Below are positions 19,675 through 30,816 of a stretch of 64,000 bases of DNA, one piece after another (the stretch's first letter is position 1; the number at the start of each line of letters is the position of its first letter). The stretch spans positions 1,164,164 through 1,228,163 of the forward strand of contig NW_003314317.1 in assembly GCF_000143415.4 (NCBI RefSeq), in the 5' to 3' direction. Below the pieces are notes generated by a model. That model was given only the letters and a program-made list of their open reading frames with translations. It did not search any database and was not told the origin of the DNA. The stretch is from Selaginella moellendorffii (lineage: Eukaryota; Streptophyta; Lycopodiopsida; Selaginellales; Selaginellaceae). The translations under genes and the position numbers were made by a program.

Positions 19675-21575
19675 AACTATAACTAAAGACAATCTTAATA
19701 TAACTTAGTGACAATTAAGGATAATTGAGGATAACTAATTGAATACAACCAAAGACAAACTAGTCTATGTGGTGGCTTATTACTTCAATTATTTAGTGTA
19801 AGTAGCTAAAAAGAATGACTCGAGATGATTCATAGGGTTCAAATATAAAGGGGTAACAAACCAAAAGTTCTAGATATTTTCTAGATAAAATTGATCATTA
19901 TAACCTCTAGAGATTATATATTACCTGGCCATATAATGAAAGAAATTAAAATGGGGCTTCATCTTATTTGTGATCAAGCTTTGAAGCTTATCTCATGAAG
20001 CCTCTTAAGCTTGAGAGGCAAAAATATCACATCCCTAGAATTTGTCTTCTAGGAGCACTACACACTTCTTGCCACTCTTTTACCTTGCATCATCATGCAT
20101 TAGAAAAAATCTATGGCACTGAGAATTTTAGTGAAGCCTTGTAAGTGTGTCCACAATTTATTTAATCTATGATTGAGGTTGTGATGGGTAGATAGAAAAA
20201 GTCATGATGCCCCATCCGTAGCTTATTTTTAGCCATTCCATAGCCAATAAGATTCTAGAATATTCTATAACCAAATCAGTTTCTTTTTGGCCAATTTTTT
20301 TAAAAAGTAGTATGGAGTAAATAATGAAGATGTGCTTCATGCTAGCTTTATCTATGAATAAGTAATAAGGAATTCATTAATATCATTAATTCTTACATGT
20401 CCAAGTTTGTTATAACTTCTAAAATGGTTAGATATACAATATAAATAGGAGAAAATAATTCTTTATCAAGATTTATTTATCAATACTCTGAACTTCCTTT
20501 TGCAACTACTAACAATTTAGCAAAGCCTTTATCATTAGCTTTAAAGGTCTAAATTAAGAAAGCCACAGAAATGACAATTATCATCCTACTTTGCTTTACA
20601 AGACTAAAAATGAGACAAAAGACAAACAAACTCTTTAAACAATAGTATGAATGCAAGCAATAATTCAAGTTGATGAATTTAGAATATGAAACCTACTAAA
20701 TGAAACCTTTTCACACTGCTAGCATTTATTGCAGGTTGTACTTTTAATGTCTAACATGGCTTTCTTATAACATCCATGGACATAAAAACTTGCTACTAGC
20801 TTGCCACAGCTCTTACATGGTCACCATGTAAATGGTCTCTAGTATAATAACCTTGATATTGCATAAATAAAAGAGAAAAAATAACATAATAGTGCTTGGT
20901 GCTCCCTTGCATGCCTCCTCTAAAGAAGCAACTTCTAACCTTTAGAGATTATATGGCTGGCAGGTGACATGAGCAAGAGAAGTTAGAATGAAGCTTCCTC
21001 TTATTTGTAATTGACCTCTTGAAACTCATCCAATGAAATGTCTCATTCATAACTAAACTTGTAAGACATACATATTATGTCCCCAGAACTTGTGTTCCAA
21101 GAGCATTACACACTTGGTTGCTCTACATCGTCACATGTTGGAAGAAATTTATGGCACTAAGAATCTTCATGAAGCCTCCTAGATACATCCACAACTTATT
21201 TAATTTACAATTAAGGACTATAGTAAGCTAGCCAGTGCCACTAGGGCAAAGTTGTGCAATGACCAAACAGGAAAGCTCATGCCCTAATGGGCTATAATGC
21301 TCTATCCATGGCCCATTTGCATTCATTCCATAGCCAAGAAGATTCCAGCCTTGATGGGCTATGATGTCCATTAATAGCCCATTTGTAGCCATTCCATACG
21401 CAAAAAGATTCTAGTGAATATTTTATAACCAAGAAAGTTGGATCAAGTTTTTTCTTGCCAGTTCTAATTTGTCTTTATTTGTCTTTAGTTGTGTTAGTTG
21501 TCTTTGGTTGACTTCAGTTGACTTTAGTTGTTCTTGGTTATCTTCAGTTGTCCTCAGTTGTCACTAAATTATTTA
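19675..21575. repeat. Region framed by imperfect inverted repeats and holding a diverged direct repeat
   Basis: About 19680-19770 (TAGTGACAATTAAGGATAATTGAGG... ACAACCAAAGACAAAC) resembles the reverse complement of about 21475-21570 (TTGTCTTTGGTTGACTTCAG... CCTCAGTTGTCACTAAAT). Inside, about 19910-20170 and about 20945-21215 are direct copies that share, in order, GATTATAT, TTCCTCTTATTTGT-like, GAGCAxTACACACTT, TATGGCACTxAGAAT and CATCCACAAxTTATTTAAT. The 21480-21560 arm is itself a run of short AGTTGTCTT-like units. This could be an old foldback or MITE-like element, or nested remnants. Confidence 0.5.
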
Positions 21576-23206
21576 GAAAGAAGTTTATCTTAACTATTTA
21601 TTTAGAAAAACTACCTCATTATAATATAAGTTTTACTAGCATTTCTTATACTTATTTGATAGTGAGTTAACATTTATGTGTCTTTCACTTTAATTGCTAA
21701 CAATTTCATAAGTACTAGGTATTCTTAGGACTATTTATGTCTTTCATAGTTGTATTAAAAATTTAGGATGTTTAAGTTTTTCTATAATAGAGGTTTTAAT
21801 TCTTGAAAATAGGGAAAGTTTAATTTACATTTAAAAATTGTTATTTTTTCAGATGGATAAATAAATTATATTTAATTATAATTTTTCTATTCTTTATTTA
21901 TTTTATTTTACTTTCCACTAATTTATGGCAAATTGCACATTGGTGCCCCTTTTATTTACACATATGTGGATATTTGTTATTACACACATATATAAAATAT
22001 TATACACATAATCATGTTGATTGCTATAATAAGTTATTGTATGCATTTTAATATTTGAATGGGACTACTTACTTTTTTTAAGTGATTATTTATTTCACCT
22101 GTAAAATAATTAGCAGATCTGAAATATGTATATATAAATATTAAATGGTTTGATGGGATAAAATCATATTTTAGTGGACTCAGTTGCAATTACTTATGGA
22201 TGTGCCCCCATTATTACTATTTCTCATCATATTGACTTACTTTTCAATGCACCATTATACAAAACCACCCTTCTATAGAAGATCTCTCGCTTCAATTCTA
22301 ATTCATTATATGTGTGACAATACTTTATATTTTTCTTTACCCAGTAAGTAGCTAAATTTAAATATTGTAGTACTTAAACTTTAAAGTGTATAGTGTAAAG
22401 TTTAAATAGTGAAAAGTTCTATATTTAAAATACCTATAAAATAATGCAACTTAATCCATATACAAAAAAATATTAAACAAATGATTATAATTGGCTCCTT
22501 AATTGGTGTTTCAAGTTAAAAAATGTAATTAATATAATTTTAATTTGTATGGAATTCATCAAGAAATAAATAATTTAACATTATATCAAATTTATTTATT
22601 TAAAACTGATGGTTAATATGGATAGCAAGTTTAAGCACTTGGCTCAACTTTGAAGAGTGGTTCGTTTCTTGTTTTGAAGGGTTTATTTGACATATACCTT
22701 TCACTTTGAGCGTCTAATAAAATATATAGACTTTAAAATGTAATATATATATTCATGTTTTATAAGTATAATTAGTATAGATATATATAATGTTTATAGT
22801 AGATATACTTAATATTGTTACAAACACTTTAATACAATCATACTGCTTGATGTATTACATTATGTTTAACTCTTTATTAACTGTATTTATCACTATAAGT
22901 CTATAGTTAAAACTCATAATGGTTTCTGAGAACACTATATTTCATTATGAAATTTTATTTTTAATTTTAACCTTTTCTTTTGAAATGTTAAATAAGAAAT
23001 CATCATGTTATAAACAGTAAAATACCTGTTGAATTATACAAAAACTGTAAAACATTGAGACATGCTGAGAAGCATATAAATAAAAATTAAAGCAATTATA
23101 ATAAAATAGAGAGAATAAATATTAATATACGTTATTATATTTAAAATATTATAATTTTTGACAACTTGAAATCAATTTAGTTTTTAATTTCTTATTTCTA
23201 AAATTT
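21576..23206. other. Very AT-rich desert, no supported gene
   Basis: Mostly A/T with TATATA runs. No gene or RNA was seen. It adjoins the 3' end of the lectin gene. Confidence 0.5.
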
Positions 23207-24115
23207 TTATTTAATATGCCACACTGCATATCCAGTTAAACTATGATATACAACCAAATTCCCATCATCTTGTAAAGCTAAAATTGAAGGTACTTCACAT
23301 GGAGATTTACAATATTTATCACTTGACCATAGAGAAATTTTATTTCTTGTATATAAAACTAAATTACCATCAGTTTGAAGTCTTAATATACATCCATTTT
23401 CTCCAAGATTACCAGTATTTAATTTCCAATATTCTTGTGAGCTTGGGACATGCATTAATTCTAGCTCACAATTGTTTAACAAATTTAGTTGATAAATTTT
23501 ATTTGGTGAGAGCTTTATGGTGCCTGGCATCATAAAAGAAAAGGTATTATAGTCCTCTCCACTAATAAGACCCGAATACAAAATCCAACAATCATAAAAG
23601 TCTCCTGGCTTTAGAGATGTGGTGTCAGAATCATTTATATATACTGTGTTAAAAGCTTCTAAGTTGGGAATTTTTGATCCATATTCTAAATAATAAAGAA
23701 CCATAAAATTGTTATTAACAACTATTAGAGCATCATAACCTTTCCATTTAGCTTTATCATTAAGAACATGATAAATTGGAAATAGCCCAAGCTTTAGTTC
23801 TTCACCACCAGCACCACCTTTAACATCCCATTGACCACTACAGTATCCATTTAAATTTACAGGCCCTAACATCCATGCACCAACTAACACTCTATAAGAG
23901 CCTATAACATTATAGAAAGCAAAACCTCTACCATATGGATAACTGTGATAGTCATCAATGGAATCCATTACTTGGTCTAATGTGTTCAAGATAACTTCTC
24001 GCGGCCCACCAACTGGGATGACATTTTCATGCCCAACATATTCTAAACTACTCTCTAAAACAATTACTATGTTTAATAGAATTGATAACAATAGTAACAC
24101 AGAGTTTACTTCCAT
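23207..24115 (-). CDS. Secreted protein with C-terminal bulb-type (GNA-like) lectin domain
   Basis: 302 residues, no intron. The N-terminus is a signal peptide (LLLLSILLNIVIVL). The C-terminal third has B-lectin architecture with two intact mannose-binding signatures of the form QxDxNxVxY: QTDGNLVLY at about 247 and QDDGNLVVY at about 282, each followed by a tryptophan strand (LWSS, VWHIK). A third, upstream lobe near LNLLNNCELELMHV is degenerate. The middle region (about 25-170) matches nothing I recognise. Cysteines near 218 and 262-266 may form disulfides. The likely role is extracellular mannose binding, often tied to defence. The gene sits alone in an AT-rich repeat desert and its codons are strikingly A/T-ending, unlike all other genes in the window. 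Confidence 0.75.
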   Translation of the reverse strand: MEVNSVLLLLSILLNIVIVLESSLEYVGHENVIPVGGPREVILNTLDQVMDSIDDYHSYPYGRGFAFYNVIGSYRVLVGAWMLGPVNLNGYCSGQWDVKGGAGGEELKLGLFPIYHVLNDKAKWKGYDALIVVNNNFMVLYYLEYGSKIPNLEAFNTVYINDSDTTSLKPGDFYDCWILYSGLISGEDYNTFSFMMPGTIKLSPNKIYQLNLLNNCELELMHVPSSQEYWKLNTGNLGENGCILRLQTDGNLVLYTRNKISLWSSDKYCKSPCEVPSILALQDDGNLVVYHSLTGYAVWHIK

Positions 24116-24318
24116 TTTGTTTAAGTGATTATTTTTCCTTCTATAAATTAAAAAAAAAGTAATACTAGGCTCTATTTATAAAGTAGACTTTTATTTTAAT
24201 AATCCACAAAACTTAGGAAATTAAGTTGAAAAAGAAAATTGATATACCAAAATAAAGTGTGGTGCAAATATTTAATATATCTTTTTTCTTTTCAAAAAAG
24301 CGTCTTCATTAGTAGAGA

Positions 24319-26175
24319 ATGTTAGGGTTCCGTGCCAAGAAGCTCGTCGCCTCCGTAGTCTCCAAGAGGTACTATTCCTATCCCCCGCCGCCGCGCAAGA
24401 AGCGCAATCCTCCGCCGGCATTCTTCGATGCCAGGGCCGTCGCACAGATCGATTCGTGCCCGGTGACCAGCGCAGCCCGGATTCGTGCCACTCTTCTCCT
24501 CACCTATCACTGGATTTGGAGCTTCCAGCAGCACAGGGACAAGAAGCATCATTGCTTGGGCGGGCTCTTGAGAAATCCCGACCTCTGGATCTGCGCCTAC
24601 CAGAGGGCCTGCTACAACAACAAGCTATGGAGTCCCGTGAGCTCTCTCCCTCCCAAAACTCTGGAAACGCTGGAGCTTCTCATGGAAGCGGTGTGTGCGA
24701 ATTGCTATGGCTGGGGTGGGACGAAGGTTGTGTACGTTTGTCCTCCACACAAGACGGCTATAGAGGCCACGGAGGTGGACGAGAAGAGCTTCCAGGACGA
24801 GATCGTCCAGGAGGTTCTACTCATGGTTTTGGAGCCGATATACGAGGCCAAGTTCTCGAGAAGATCGTTTGGATATAGGCCGGGAAGGGGTGCTCGCGAG
24901 TGCCTCCGATTCATCCACGGCAACTTTGGTGATGTCTCGTGGACTGTGAAAGGAGATCTCTCCAAGCTCTTCGATTATCCACAGGCCGAGCTCTTCAACC
25001 GGGTTCTACGCAATGTGATCCAGGACGACAAAGTTGGCGAGCTGATCATCAAGGGGATGAAGACACGAGCTCCTCCGGCCGTGCTTCCGTTTAAGAGATT
25101 GAAGCCGACAAAGAGGAAGTTCCTGGAGTTTGAGCCGAGAAGGACTCCGTTGTGGCTGGAGGTGGTTCTGGGATTTGCTCCGGCAGAGGCTCAAAGAACT
25201 CCCGACTGGGGATGCTGCAACAAGCTGGGTCCGTTTCTGGCCAACGTTTATCTAAGTGAGCTCGACGCCTGGATGGAAAAGCAGGCCGAGCTGTTCCGTC
25301 GGCCTCACGATCCGTCCATCGGTGTAAGCTTTAGCACCGACGAGCAGGAGAAGCCAAACAATGCTAGGAAAATGGAGTACGTCCGCTTTGGAGCTCACTT
25401 CCTTATCTCGGTAAGAGGCACAAGAGACGACGTTTTGAGCTTCGAGGAGAAGTGTAGAGTCTTCTGCAAGCAAAAGTATCATCGCGAGCCGGAGTTTGGA
25501 GCACCTGAGGCGATCTCAACGCCGACGCTGTTCCTCGGCCACCATTTTTTCCAGACCAAGAAGTTGAAAACGAAGTGGGAGCCGTCCTCAAACAAGAGAG
25601 GAACGGTTTCGAAAGTGGAGAAGACCGTCTTCTGCGTGGACGGCGCTGTGGGGCACGCCGTCCACAGCTTGAAGCGAGTAGGCGTTCTCGACGACAAAGA
25701 CAACACGCTTCCATGCATGCGGCTCTTTCACGAGGACCAGGTTCACAACAATGCTCACGTCAACAAGATCTTGCGAGCGCTGGCCGACTTGTACCAGCAC
25801 TCGACAAACCGAGCGGAGATGTGCGAGCTCATCGGGTACTTGTTTCGATCGTCGCTGGCGAAGATGTATGCTGCGAAGTACAAGCTCCGGACGCAGATCC
25901 GGGTGGCCAAGTCCGCGTCCTTGGATCTTTGCAAGCCACTCAAGGATCCTCAAAAGGCCGGAGGAGGAGCACAGACGGAGGCGGTGCCGGAGCCACTGGA
26001 GCTTGTTTACAGCGTTCCAGAAGCTCTTGTGGCACCCATAGCTCACGACTGGAAGCCGCTACACGAGAAAACTCTGAGAAGTGTGGCCAGGCTGCTCCGT
26101 CCGGAGGGACTCCAGGACGGACTAGTTGTGCTGGCCAAGGAACTTGGAACTTGCTGGAAGCTAGTCGATGACTAG
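24319..26175 (+). CDS. Nuclear-encoded group II intron maturase, organelle targeted
   Basis: 618 residues in one exon. The N-terminal 35 residues are basic and hydroxylated (KKLVASVVSKRYYSY), fitting a mitochondrial presequence. A reverse-transcriptase-like region follows, with the FGYRPGRGARECLRF motif near residue 185, DLSKLFD, and a GPFLANVYLSELDAWM block. The catalytic YADD position reads FGAHFLIS (after MEYVR, near 355), so polymerase activity is presumably lost. A maturase X-domain-like segment (SLAKMYAAKYKLRTQIRVAK) lies near 515. No HNH endonuclease is seen, so it is of the nMAT1/nMAT2 kind; I cannot decide which. Known role: splicing of mitochondrial group II introns. A truncated, rearranged copy lies 2.5 kb downstream. 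Confidence 0.85.
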   Translation: MLGFRAKKLVASVVSKRYYSYPPPPRKKRNPPPAFFDARAVAQIDSCPVTSAARIRATLLLTYHWIWSFQQHRDKKHHCLGGLLRNPDLWICAYQRACYNNKLWSPVSSLPPKTLETLELLMEAVCANCYGWGGTKVVYVCPPHKTAIEATEVDEKSFQDEIVQEVLLMVLEPIYEAKFSRRSFGYRPGRGARECLRFIHGNFGDVSWTVKGDLSKLFDYPQAELFNRVLRNVIQDDKVGELIIKGMKTRAPPAVLPFKRLKPTKRKFLEFEPRRTPLWLEVVLGFAPAEAQRTPDWGCCNKLGPFLANVYLSELDAWMEKQAELFRRPHDPSIGVSFSTDEQEKPNNARKMEYVRFGAHFLISVRGTRDDVLSFEEKCRVFCKQKYHREPEFGAPEAISTPTLFLGHHFFQTKKLKTKWEPSSNKRGTVSKVEKTVFCVDGAVGHAVHSLKRVGVLDDKDNTLPCMRLFHEDQVHNNAHVNKILRALADLYQHSTNRAEMCELIGYLFRSSLAKMYAAKYKLRTQIRVAKSASLDLCKPLKDPQKAGGGAQTEAVPEPLELVYSVPEALVAPIAHDWKPLHEKTLRSVARLLRPEGLQDGLVVLAKELGTCWKLVDD

Positions 26176-26434
26176 AACTTTCGCGGGGATGAAGATCAAC
26201 AGTTCGTCAAAGTGATATTCTGCGAGGTACAAAATTCCCAATTCTATCTATGTTTGTCATCCAAGATGTGACTCTTTGAAACTTTCAGAGCGGCCAGGAG
26301 ATGCCTATGACGAAGAACGGTAGACGATGAATTGACTAAGTTTGTCTACTTGCGGAAGCTTCATGTCGCTGGTAAGTGCCTTGTTTTTTTATCCATTTTC
26401 AGCAACAAAGTTTTTCCTTTCCACAACCGCAGCT

Positions 26435-27043
26435 ATGGCCTTTGTGGAGCACTTGGTCCTCTTCAGGCTGAAGAAGGAGGTATCAAATTCTCAAGAAGAA
26501 GAATGGCTACACTCGCTCAACAATCTCAAGAGCCTGGATGGCATTCTCTACTTCAGAGCTGCCAGGATTGCGGAGATCAGCGGTACGTTTTCATTTACTC
26601 ACGCCCTCTACGCCAGGTTCTCCGGGAAAGCAGCTCTTGCGCACTACTCACCACATCCAGAGCATCTCAAAGTTGTGGAGATTGGGAGGCAAATATGTGA
26701 CGACTTCTTTGGGCTCGACTGGGAGACCAACGATGCCTCTCAAGTGGGAGACGGCCCCAAAGTCTTCATGGTTGTGAAGCTCAAAGACGGGGTTGATTCA
26801 CATGTGCTCCTGGAAGTGGCTTCCGTGTGTGCAAAGCAGGCTTCCCAGGGGAGATTTGTCAGTGCTGGTTCCGATTTTTCGAAGCGGGGCAGAGGTTTTG
26901 ATTTTGGATATCTTCTGGGAACTTGCAGCGATTGTCCTCCAGACCAACATGCTACTGCTCTTAAGCATCTGCAAGACGAGCTTGCGTTCCTCCAGGGAGC
27001 GATCGATTCTTTCTTGGAGAGCTCTTTTGTCGTCCAGTGTTGA
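26435..27043 (+). CDS. Stress-response A/B barrel (Dabb) protein, two domains
   Basis: 202 residues from the ATG of MAFVEHLVLFRLKKE, the typical first strand of a Dabb domain. The first domain spans about 1-95 (LNNLKSLDGILYFRAAR; FTHALYARFSGKAALAHY; HPEHLKVVE). A second repeat spans about 108-200, starting KVFMVVKLKDGVDSHVL. The ATG was chosen because it follows a good intron in the 5' leader (GTAAGTGCC at about 26371 to CCGCAG at 26432) and gives the domain start. Similar two-domain plant proteins (UP3-like) are known; the biochemical role is unclear, and Dabb barrels bind small hydrophobic molecules or form dimers. A second, inverted copy lies at 30.5 kb. Confidence 0.8.
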   Translation: MAFVEHLVLFRLKKEVSNSQEEEWLHSLNNLKSLDGILYFRAARIAEISGTFSFTHALYARFSGKAALAHYSPHPEHLKVVEIGRQICDDFFGLDWETNDASQVGDGPKVFMVVKLKDGVDSHVLLEVASVCAKQASQGRFVSAGSDFSKRGRGFDFGYLLGTCSDCPPDQHATALKHLQDELAFLQGAIDSFLESSFVVQC

Positions 27044-27119
27044 CAAAGATTAATATTTAAATTATGGAGGAAATAGTAGCTTCTTATGGAATTTAATTAG
27101 TTTCTGGTATGCATTTTCG

Positions 27120-28731
27120 AAATTAAAAAAAACAAAAAACTTGGATGTTTTGATTATCTAACCTGTGGGTTATAGGTACTTCCACTGCACCACTTGATTT
27201 ATATATCTATGAGCCAGGTCAAATGTGGCTCTTTTTTTCACTCCTGGAGTGATCTTTCCTCCACTCCCTTTTTAAAAGCTAGGTGAGAGTAAGAATGAAG
27301 GTCATTTCTGCCAAGCAAAGTTCACTTTTGTGGAGTGAAGTTCACTCAAGAGCAAAATCAAGAATGAATTTTACTTTTATCCCTATTAGCAAATAAAATG
27401 CTGTCTTTCCTTAATGAACTATTACATGTTTCATATTTCACCTAATAACATTTACCTTAAAAGGGTTTAGTCCAACCAATTATCAATTAAAGCTTCCCTC
27501 TTCATTTTTGACATATGTTAAACTTGACAATCAAGAATATTGCCTAGAAGTCCTATAGAAAAGTCTAGAAACCTTGTTTTTCTATCCATGGTTTCTTGCA
27601 CAACCATTGAATAATGCATTTTTACTCTAGCATACCAATTCTTTGGATCTATATTCAAACTAGAATATCAGTGCAATCCATAGCTCCAAAGCAATTTGGG
27701 AAACCTTTCAACTCTTGAAAGTTATGTTTGATATTTGAATCTATAGGCCAAGTAATTTGATGCATGGAATTCAAAGCAGTATAGAATTATAAGTTTCTGA
27801 ATTCAATTGAAAAAAGGCAAACAAGATAATTAATTAGACCAAAAAGGTGTATTTTTGTTCATGGACTATTTCTTTCTATATTTGAAGCTTTATAGATTAT
27901 TTTTCAAACCAAACTCAAATATAAATCTCAATATATGATGTGTTTTTTTCTAATTAACGAACAAAGTTGAACTCAAAGCCCTTTTGATACCAAATATAAC
28001 TTCTTGAATTTAAATTTCCCGAGAAGTCATTTTACCCAATAATACTTAAACCCAAAGACAGTTAACCTCAAATATCTCAACACCCTTAATTTATTAAAAA
28101 ATGGTCATTTCTCTTTGTATTTAAACCTTTATAAATTTATTCTTTTTGGTTGTTTATAGAAACTTTTTCAAACATTTATATGCGGTAGATGATGCCATCC
28201 TAAAATTATTGCTAATATTTTGCTAATGATCACCTATTGCCAACCTCTTCAAAGAAACCATAAACTGTTTAGATACTGAAATAAACCTTCCTAGAATGCT
28301 ATCAGACTAGTTGGAGGTAAAGTCTTTAAGTTGTCCCCTAATAGTCCCTGTAGAGATGGCAAAATATTTCCTGGAATTGCAAGATCAATCTTCAAAACCT
28401 CTAGCTCCATTTAATACTACCAATGAAAAGATTTAGACTTGATATAGAAATCTCCTATTTTCTATCCCACTAATTCTTTTCTATTGATCATATGAGATGT
28501 AAAGAGTGCTAAAGCAAGATTATCAACAATAAGAATGTTAAGGACATTTGCAATAAAGCATGAAAATACCTAAACCTTTGCATCATGTCCTTAAGAAACT
28601 TTTGCTCTTTTACTATAAAGAAAGCAACTAGAGTTGCACTTACCTCCACAATTGCAATGACAATTTACAATCCAACCATGAAGAACTTTCTTTTGCCAAT
28701 TCTTGCCATTACACTACTTGGTGGCTTTGCT
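27120..28731. other. AT-rich spacer between two duplicate blocks
   Basis: No supported gene. About 28020-28170, reversed, matches the repeat module at 17.29-17.44 kb (CTTTGGGTTTAA, GATATTTGAGGTTAA, CAACCAAAAAGAATAA). The left edge still resembles sequence downstream of the second copy (GCATTTTCGAAATTA, CTGTGGGTTATAGGT) up to about 27180. Confidence 0.6.
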
Positions 28732-29903
28732 GGTTCTACTCATGGTTTTGGAGCCGATATACAAGGCCAAGTTCTCAAGAAGATCGTTTGGATATAGGCC
28801 GGGAAGGGGTGCTCGCGAGTGCCTGCGATTCATCCACGGCAACTTTGCTGATGTTTCGTGGACTGTAAAAGGAGATCTCTCCAAGCTCTTCGATTATCCA
28901 CAGGCCGAGCTCTTCAACCGGGTTCTACGCAATGTGATCCAGGACGAAGTTGGCGAGCTGATCATCAAGGGGATGAAGACACGTGCTCCTCTGGCCGTGC
29001 CTCAGTTTAAGAGATTGAAGCCGACAAAAAGGAAGTTCCTGGAGTTTGAGCCGAGAAGGACTCCGTTGTGGCTGGAGGTGGTTCTGGGATTTGCTCCGGC
29101 AGAGGCTCAAAGAACTCCCGACTGGGGATGCTGCAACAAGCTGGGTCCGTTTCTGGCCAACGTTTATCTAAGCGAGCTCGACGCCTGGATGGAAAAGCAG
29201 GCCGAGCTGTTCCGTCGGCCTCACGATCCGTCCATCGGTGTAAACTTTAGCACCGACGAGCAGGAGAAGCCAAACAATGCTAGGAAAATGGAGTACGTCC
29301 GCTTTGGAGCTCACTTCCTTATCTCGGTCAGAGGCATAAGAGACGACGTTTTGAGCTTCGAGGAGAAGTGTAGAGTCTTCTGCAAGCAAAAGTATCATCG
29401 CGAGCCGGAGTTTGGAGCACCTGAGGCGATCTCAACGCCGACGCTGTTCCTCAGCCACCATTTTTTCCAGACCAAGAAGTTGAAAACGAAGTGGGAGCCG
29501 TCCTCAAACAAGAGAGGAACGGTTTCGAAAGTGGAGAAGACCGTCTTCTGCGTGGACGGCGCTGTGGAGCACGCCGTCCAGAGCTTGAAGCGAGTAGGCG
29601 TTCTCGACGACAAAGACAACACGTTTCCATGCATTCGGCTCTTTCACGAGGATCAGGTTCACAACAATGCTCACGTCAACAAGATCTTGCGAGCGCTGGC
29701 CGACTTGTACCAGCACTCGACAAACCGAGCGGAGATGTGCGAGCTCATCGGGTACTTGTTTCGATCGTCGCTGGCGAAGATGTATGCTGCGAAGTACAAG
29801 ATCCGGACGCAGATCCGGGTGGCCAAGTCCGCGTCCTTGGATCTTTGCAAGCCACTCATGGATCCTCAAAAGGCCGGAGGAGGAGCACAGACGGAGGCGG
29901 TGC
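28732..29903 (+). pseudogene. 5'-truncated, inversion-broken copy of the nuclear maturase
   Basis: Near-identical to 24813-25987 of the intact gene. It starts abruptly at GGTTCTACTCATGG (equivalent to about residue 165), so the presequence and first RT motifs are missing, and it ends at GCGGTGC where the inverted segment begins. The frame stays open throughout and at least one indel is a whole codon (QDDKVGEL versus QDEVGEL). The degenerate FGAH motif is retained. A chance in-frame extension gives a stop at 29923. It probably makes no functional maturase. Confidence 0.9.
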
Positions 29904-29961
29904 GCATACCAGAAATTAATTAAGTCCCATATTTCCTCCATAATCTACATAGTAATCTTTG

Positions 29962-30567
29962 TCAACACTGGACAACAAAAGAGCTCTCCAAGAAAGAATC
30001 GATCGCTCCCTGGAGGAACGCAAGCTCGTCTTGCAGATGCTTAAGAGCAGTAGCATGTTGGTCAGGAGGACAATCGCTGCAAGTTCCCAGAAGATATCCA
30101 AAATCAAAACCGCTGCCCCGCTTCGAAAAATCGGAACCAGCACTGACAAATCTCCCCTGAGAAGCGTGCTTTGCACACACGGAAGCCACTTCCAGGAGCA
30201 CCTGTGAATCAACCCCGTCTTTGAGCTTCACAACCATGAAAACTTTGGGGCCGTCTCCCACTTGAGAGGCATCGTTGGTCTCCCAGTCGAGCACGAAGTA
30301 CTCGTCGCATATTTGCCTGCCCATCTCCACAACTTTGAGATGCTCGGGATGTGGCAAGTAGTGCGCAAGAGCTGCTTTCCCGGAGAACCTGGCGAAGAGG
30401 GCGTGAGTAAATGAAAACGTACCGCTGATCTCCGCAATCCTGGCAGCTCTGAAGTAGAGAATGCCATCCAGGCTCTTGAGATTGTTGAGCGCGTGTAGCA
30501 CTTCTTCTTCTTGAGAATTTGATAACTCCTTCAGCCTTAGGAGGACCAAGTGCTCCACAAAAGCCAT
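29962..30567 (-). CDS. Second Dabb-domain protein, inverted duplicate
   Basis: 201 residues, near-identical to the copy at 26.4-27.0 kb but on the opposite strand. Start MAFVEHLVLLRLKELSNS; both Dabb repeats are intact and the C-terminus ends ESSFVVQC as in the first copy. The 5' leader intron (AG before the ATG; GTAAGTGCC near 30634) is also preserved. Differences are scattered substitutions and one codon deletion near residue 14. Because of the inversion its upstream DNA now holds the 3' end of the broken maturase, so the leader and nearby promoter elements moved with it. Confidence 0.85.
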   Translation of the reverse strand: MAFVEHLVLLRLKELSNSQEEEVLHALNNLKSLDGILYFRAARIAEISGTFSFTHALFARFSGKAALAHYLPHPEHLKVVEMGRQICDEYFVLDWETNDASQVGDGPKVFMVVKLKDGVDSQVLLEVASVCAKHASQGRFVSAGSDFSKRGSGFDFGYLLGTCSDCPPDQHATALKHLQDELAFLQGAIDSFLESSFVVQC

Positions 30568-30816
30568 AGCTGCGGTTGTGGAAAGGAAAAACTTTGTTGC
30601 TGAAAATGGATAAAAAAAAAACAAGGCACTTACCAGCGACATGAAGCTTCCGCGAGTAGACAAACTTAGTCAATTCATCATCTACCGTTCTTCGTCATAT
30701 CTCTGAAAGTTTCAAAGAGTCACGTCTTGGATGAGAAACATAGATAGAATTGGAAAATGCTGTACCTCGCAGAGCATCACCTTGATGAACTGTTGATCTC
30801 CATCCCCGCGCAAGTT

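Noticed and set aside
15216-23200. CRISPR arrays, rRNA genes, or bacterial-type operons
   Set aside because: None present; the repeats are diverged and irregularly spaced, and the whole window is plant nuclear DNA.
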